NCBI RefSeq assembly: GCF_014193515.1
Contig: NZ_BLXX01000015.1
Location: 1-64,000 of the forward strand
DNA from: Geomonas silvestris
GTDB taxonomy: Bacteria > Desulfobacterota > Desulfuromonadia > Geobacterales > Geobacteraceae
DNA: 64,000 bases
Reading direction: 5' to 3'
This document shows positions 58,145 to 64,000 of this stretch, in pieces; position 1 is the stretch's first letter, and the number at the start of each line of letters is the position of its first letter. The notes below the pieces were generated by a model, which worked only from the letters and a program-made list of their open reading frames with translations, was not told the DNA's origin and searched no databases. Position numbers and translations under genes: made by a program.

Positions 58145-59703
58145 AACAAAACCGCCTGGCAGCCGTCGATATCGGCACCAACTCCATCCGCAGCATCGTC
58201 ATCGAGGTGGCGGCTTCCGGTAAGTACAAGATACTGGACGATGAGAAGGTCATGGTCCGCCTGGGCGAGGGGCTTAACCAGACCGGGAGCATCTCTCCGG
58301 CTGCCTGGGAGCGCGCCCTCAGCGCACTCTCCCGCCAAAAGAAGATCATCGACGGCTACCACGTGTGCAGTATCGAGGCGGTGGCCACCAGCGCGATGCG
58401 CAAGGCGCTGAACGGCCCGGCGCTCGTCGAGGCCATCAAGGAGAAGGTGGGGATCGAGGTCGAGGTGATCAGCGGGGAAGCCGAGGCCGAACTCGCGGCG
58501 CTGAGCGCCTTCCACAACTTCGACCTGGACGGGGTGCGCCACCTGATCTTCGACATCGGCGGCGGCAGCCTGGAACTGATCAGCGCCCAGGGGACCCACA
58601 TCGAGGAGATCCTCTCCCTGGAACTTGGGGCGGTATTTCTCACCGAGACCTTCCTGAAGAGCGACCCGGTGACCGAGCCGGAGCACCAGAAACTGCGCAA
58701 GCACATCCGCAAGACGCTAAAAGCCTCCTTCTCCCCCGAGGAGTGCAACTCCCTGCAGTGCCTGGTAGGTTCCGGCGGCACCATCACCTCCATCGCGGCG
58801 ATGGTGATGGCGACCCGGCGCGAGAACTACGATTCAAGCCACGGCTACGAGCTGTTGCGCTCGGAGGTGGTGCACCTTCTGGCGAGCCTCGCGAGAAAGA
58901 GCGACAAGGAGCGTCGCGCCATACCGGGCCTCAACCCGGACCGCTCCGACATCATCGTGGCCGGGGTGACGGTGGTGGACGAGGTGATGGATTTCTTCGG
59001 GGTGAACCTTTTGAAGGTGAACGAGCGCGGCATCCGCGAGGGCCTCATCCTGCGCGGTCTGCAGAAGTTGAAGCTCCTCCCCGGGGAAAAGCCGGTGCGC
59101 TCCTGGCGCGCCTCGCTTTTGGAATATGGGCGTTCCTGCCACTTCGACGAGCCGCATTGCCTGCAGGTGACCCGGCTCGCCCTCGAGATCTACCATGCCC
59201 TTGCCAAGCGCTACAGCTTCACCGAAAAGGACCGGCGCCTTCTGGAGGCAGCGGCGCTTTTGCATGACGTCGGCTACTTCATCAACTACTCGAGCCACCA
59301 CAAGCACTCCTACCACCTGATCCGCCACGCCGACCTTTTCGGGTTCACCCCGCGCGAGCGGGAGCTGATCGCCAACATGGCCCGCTACCACCGAAAGGCC
59401 CTCCCCAAGAAAAAGCACGAACCCTACATGCGGCTCTCGGCAGCGGACCGGGCGCTGGTTGGGCGCTTCGGCGGCATCGTGCGCCTGTGCGACGGCCTGG
59501 ACAGGCGCCGCAACTCGGTGGTGCAGGGGCTTGACTGCCAGCTCGACAAGCACACCCTGAAGCTCACCCTGCAGGGCGAAGAGGACCTCTCGGTGGAACT
59601 CTTCGGCGCCCGCGCGAAAAACGACCTGTTTCAGATAGCCTTCGACCTGAAACTCGTCATCGAGGCGCCCGGAGTGGTGGAGTCCGAGGCGGAAAGCGCC
59701 TGA
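58141..59703 (+). CDS. ppx: Ppx/GppA exopolyphosphatase with HD-like C-terminal domain
   Basis: 520 aa. Actin-like fold with AAVDIGTNSIRSIVIE and FDIGGGSLELISAQ as phosphate loops, ISGEAEAELA, VGSGGTITSIAAMV. The C-terminal half has HD-like LLEAAALLHDVGYFINYSSHHKHSYHLI. Hydrolyses terminal phosphates of polyphosphate or converts pppGpp to ppGpp. GTG start overlapping CHAD; together with CHAD it should be the catalytic partner of the polyphosphate granule module. Confidence 0.93.
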   Translation: MKQNRLAAVDIGTNSIRSIVIEVAASGKYKILDDEKVMVRLGEGLNQTGSISPAAWERALSALSRQKKIIDGYHVCSIEAVATSAMRKALNGPALVEAIKEKVGIEVEVISGEAEAELAALSAFHNFDLDGVRHLIFDIGGGSLELISAQGTHIEEILSLELGAVFLTETFLKSDPVTEPEHQKLRKHIRKTLKASFSPEECNSLQCLVGSGGTITSIAAMVMATRRENYDSSHGYELLRSEVVHLLASLARKSDKERRAIPGLNPDRSDIIVAGVTVVDEVMDFFGVNLLKVNERGIREGLILRGLQKLKLLPGEKPVRSWRASLLEYGRSCHFDEPHCLQVTRLALEIYHALAKRYSFTEKDRRLLEAAALLHDVGYFINYSSHHKHSYHLIRHADLFGFTPRERELIANMARYHRKALPKKKHEPYMRLSAADRALVGRFGGIVRLCDGLDRRRNSVVQGLDCQLDKHTLKLTLQGEEDLSVELFGARAKNDLFQIAFDLKLVIEAPGVVESEAESA

Positions 59704-59722
59704 ACAAGCGCGACACGAACGC

Positions 59723-59757
59723 AAAAAGGCCCCGGAATTTTACCGGGGCCTTTTTTT
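59723..59757 (+). terminator. Terminator after ppx
   Basis: AAAAAGGCCCCGG and CCGGGGCCTTTTTTT, stem of 11 or more bp with a 7-nt loop and strong T tract. Confidence 0.92.
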
Positions 59758-60098
59758 ATGGGCCGCAAGATCGGTTGTGCCTATTCTCCCGAAGTACTGC
59801 AGGTGGGTGCCAAAGACAAAAGCAAATCTCCCCTGGCCCCCCTTTTCCAAAGGGGGGAACTTAAGAGCACCTGCAGTCTCCGTGCGCCTTAGTCATCAAA
59901 CCGGGAAGAGCTCGAAATCCCTTCTGTCTCCCCTTCGCAAAGGGGAGGACGTAGGCCAACTGTGCTGCAGAACTCCCTTTTCCACGCTTCCCGGACCTCC
60001 CAAAAACCTTTACAAATCGGTAAGGGGGGAGTTGCCGACCGTTCGCAGCAGCACGGTCCCCGGGTTGCCCGCAAAAGGGGCGGGGCCCGTTCGGCTCC
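59758..60098. other. Gap with repeat elements between ppx and cheW
   Basis: 341 bp. The inverted repeat at 59837-59857 and a shorter relative near 59930-59960 (CTCCCCTTCGCAAAGGGGAG) sit here; no gene. Confidence 0.6.
59837..59857. repeat. Inverted repeat CCCCCCTTT/AAAGGGGGG (dispersed element copy 2)
   Basis: Arms 59837-59845 and 59849-59857, 3-nt loop (TCC). The core equals the reverse complement of the one at 23116-23144. A shorter variant lies ~90 bp downstream. Confidence 0.8.
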
Positions 60099-60593
60099 CT
60101 AGAACGAGCTGAAGGCGTCCTGCTCTTCGCCGGAGAACATCCGGTCCAGCTGCAGCATGAGCAGGAGCTGCTCGCCGCGCTGGATAACACCGCAGATGAA
60201 GTCCTGGTCCATGCCGCCCGCTGCCATGGCCGGCGAAGGCTGGATCTCGCCGCTGGAGATCCTGATCACCTCGGACACGCCGTCCACGATGAAGCCCATC
60301 AGCTTGCCGTCGATGTCCATCACCATGATCCGGGTGTGCTGGTCAGTATCGGATTCCATCATGTTGAACCTGCTGCGCAGGGAAACGATCGGGATGACCT
60401 TGCCGCGCAGGTTGATGATCCCCTCGATGCTGGGCGGGGTGTTGGGGATATGGGTGATCGCAGTCATCCTGATGATCTCGCGAACCTTGAGGACCTCGAC
60501 GGCGTACTCTTCGGCCCCCAGGTTGAAGCTGACCAGCTGGATCAGTTCGTTTTGAGTTTCACCTTTTACAAGCGGTACGATGGCGCGTGACAT
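60099..60593 (-). CDS. cheW: CheW coupling protein (stand-alone)
   Basis: 164 aa. Full CheW domain: QLVSFNLGAEEYAVEVLKVREII, TPPSIEGIINLRGKVIPIVSLRSRF and IMVMDIDGKLMGFIVDGVSEVIRI, with a Ser/Glu-rich tail. AGGAGGAA precedes the ATG (minus). Not in an operon with other che genes here, so it serves another chemosensory array than the one at 11-23 kb. Confidence 0.93.
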   Translation of the reverse strand: MSRAIVPLVKGETQNELIQLVSFNLGAEEYAVEVLKVREIIRMTAITHIPNTPPSIEGIINLRGKVIPIVSLRSRFNMMESDTDQHTRIMVMDIDGKLMGFIVDGVSEVIRISSGEIQPSPAMAAGGMDQDFICGVIQRGEQLLLMLQLDRMFSGEEQDAFSSF

Positions 60594-60776
60594 GAATTCC
60601 TCCTGCAGGTCGTTCCTGCGCGTAAGCTGATTGCCGGAAACGGGGGGAGCTTCCCAAAGCCCCGCCCCCTTCGCTAGGGGAACCTATCGGCAGTACGAAG
60701 GAAATCTTGAGGAAGAAGTCGCAAGAGAGGCTTTGTCGAAGCAGGGCCGGATGTTTTATGAGTCTCAAGGAGGGAG

Positions 60777-60820
60777 TGCGACCGCGGGAACCCGGCTGGG
60801 GGGCCCGCGGTCGCAGTTTT
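60777..60820 (+). terminator. Strong hairpin between glgP and cheW
   Basis: TGCGACCGCGGG and CCCGCGGTCGCA form a 12-bp stem; a T5 tract follows on the plus strand. On the minus strand it lies 11 bases past the glgP stop, with weaker T content. It could terminate glgP. Confidence 0.6.
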
Positions 60821-60830
60821 TCCCTGGGAA

Positions 60831-63341
<2,511 letters not shown>

Positions 63342-63474
63342 TGGCACTCCTTGGGTGGGCGCGGGGACAGGCTTGGCAGCTGCAGCCCCCTGAAGTTGCA
63401 ACCCGTACAGTGTACCTACTTTTTCTTTTTACAAAAGCAAAAGAATTTTTAATAACAAGAGGTTGCGCGAACCC

Positions 63475-64000
63475 TCAGGAGAGCGCGCCGAAACTCCCGC
63501 GGCGGGCGAACCACTTGGCGAGCTCGAGCACCGGGAGGATGGAGAGGCCGCACCCTGCGACGATAAGCCAGTCCCGGGGCGACAGCGGATAGGTCCTAAG
63601 GGCGGACTGCAGCACGGGGATATAGACGACGCACAGGAGCAAAACGAGTTCCCAGAGGATGGCGCGGTTGAGCCAGCGGTTGGCGAAGGGGTGCTGGAAG
63701 ACCGAGCCGCGATCGGAGCGGAAGTGGTAGGCCTTGAAGAACTCGATGAGGACCAGGGAGACGAAGGTCATGGTCCTCGCTTCGGAGTCGGGCTTACCCG
63801 AGGCGAGCGCCCAGGAGAAGAGCAGCAGGTTCACCAGGGTGGACCAGCCGCCGCCTGCCAGCAGGAGGGTGACCACCGCCCGCGTGAAGATGCCGCGCTG
63901 GGGGTCGCGCGGCGGCCGGCGCATCAGGTCGGGGTCGGCGGGGTCGACGGCAAGGGCGAGCGCGGGGAGGCCGTCGGTGGCGAGGTTCACGTAGAGGATC
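63475..64000 (-). CDS. P2A-type cation (Ca2+) ATPase, C-terminal part (cut by window end)
   Basis: The coding frame is open from the right edge of the window to the stop at 63475 and encodes ILYVNLATDGLPALALAVDP, the M6 motif of P2A ATPases, then MRRPPRDP and four to five C-terminal membrane helices. This is the classic C-terminus of an ATP-driven Ca2+/Mn2+ pump. The catalytic Asp and ATP domain lie beyond the window. Confidence 0.87.
   Translation of the reverse strand, partial: ILYVNLATDGLPALALAVDPADPDLMRRPPRDPQRGIFTRAVVTLLLAGGGWSTLVNLLLFSWALASGKPDSEARTMTFVSLVLIEFFKAYHFRSDRGSVFQHPFANRWLNRAILWELVLLLCVVYIPVLQSALRTYPLSPRDWLIVAGCGLSILPVLELAKWFARRGSFGALS

Overview
The window is GC-rich, densely coded chromosomal DNA that reads as a Geobacter-type bacterium (Desulfuromonadota, Geobacteraceae/Geomonas-like). 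The pointers are many two-component and chemosensory proteins, a GltB/GltD pair, NosL/ABC, CHAD/Ppx and DUF3300/DUF2950 genes, and the codon style. Genus is inferred from protein families, not from a marker gene. One tRNA-Leu(CAG) is present. I saw no rRNA, CRISPR array, prophage or replication origin.

Layout: 1-129 is the end of an IS3-type element, directly abutting 17 unbroken copies of a 21-bp repeat (130-486). 675-2473 holds a hypothetical Fn3-like protein, a ferritin-like protein and the tRNA. 2752-5609 (minus) is a PAS sensor kinase with a receiver-only partner. 5822-10756 (minus) looks like a sulfation/envelope operon: CysD-like, sulfotransferase, polytopic protein of the LPG-synthase TM family, Omp85-like barrel, small protein. 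11124-23004 is a ten-gene Wsp-like chemosensory operon in which the usual diguanylate-cyclase output is absent and two receiver-kinases plus a sigma-54 response regulator follow. 23422-29588 is gltB and a gltD broken by one missing G in a G run. 29803-31002 is an L-2-hydroxyglutarate oxidase-like gene and 31202-31567 a small secreted Cys-rich protein.

31683-36203 is metal homeostasis: a Ni/Co ECF transporter (minus) with a NikR-like palindrome, a Fur-family regulator, and a Zn/Mn-binding lipoprotein under a Fur-like box. 36531-41055 holds a thioredoxin-fold protein without active-site cysteines and a compact NosL/ABC-transporter operon. 41165-44425 pairs a PstS-like binding protein with a hybrid kinase. 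44731-50396 carries an outer-membrane-like protein, a SulP transporter, and DUF3300 and DUF2950 proteins. 50483-52697 is mntH-usp (minus), 52953-54284 an M20 amidohydrolase. 54545-55793 has three small hypotheticals. 56051-59703 is a polyphosphate-linked run (SixA, HhH/Lys-rich protein, CHAD, Ppx/GppA). The window ends with a CheW, glycogen phosphorylase and the C-terminus of a P-type ATPase, all on minus.

The strongest candidates for undescribed biology are the rewired Wsp-like operon, the sulfation operon, the NosL/small-membrane-protein/ABC operon, the HhH-CHAD-Ppx group and the palindromic 21-bp array.
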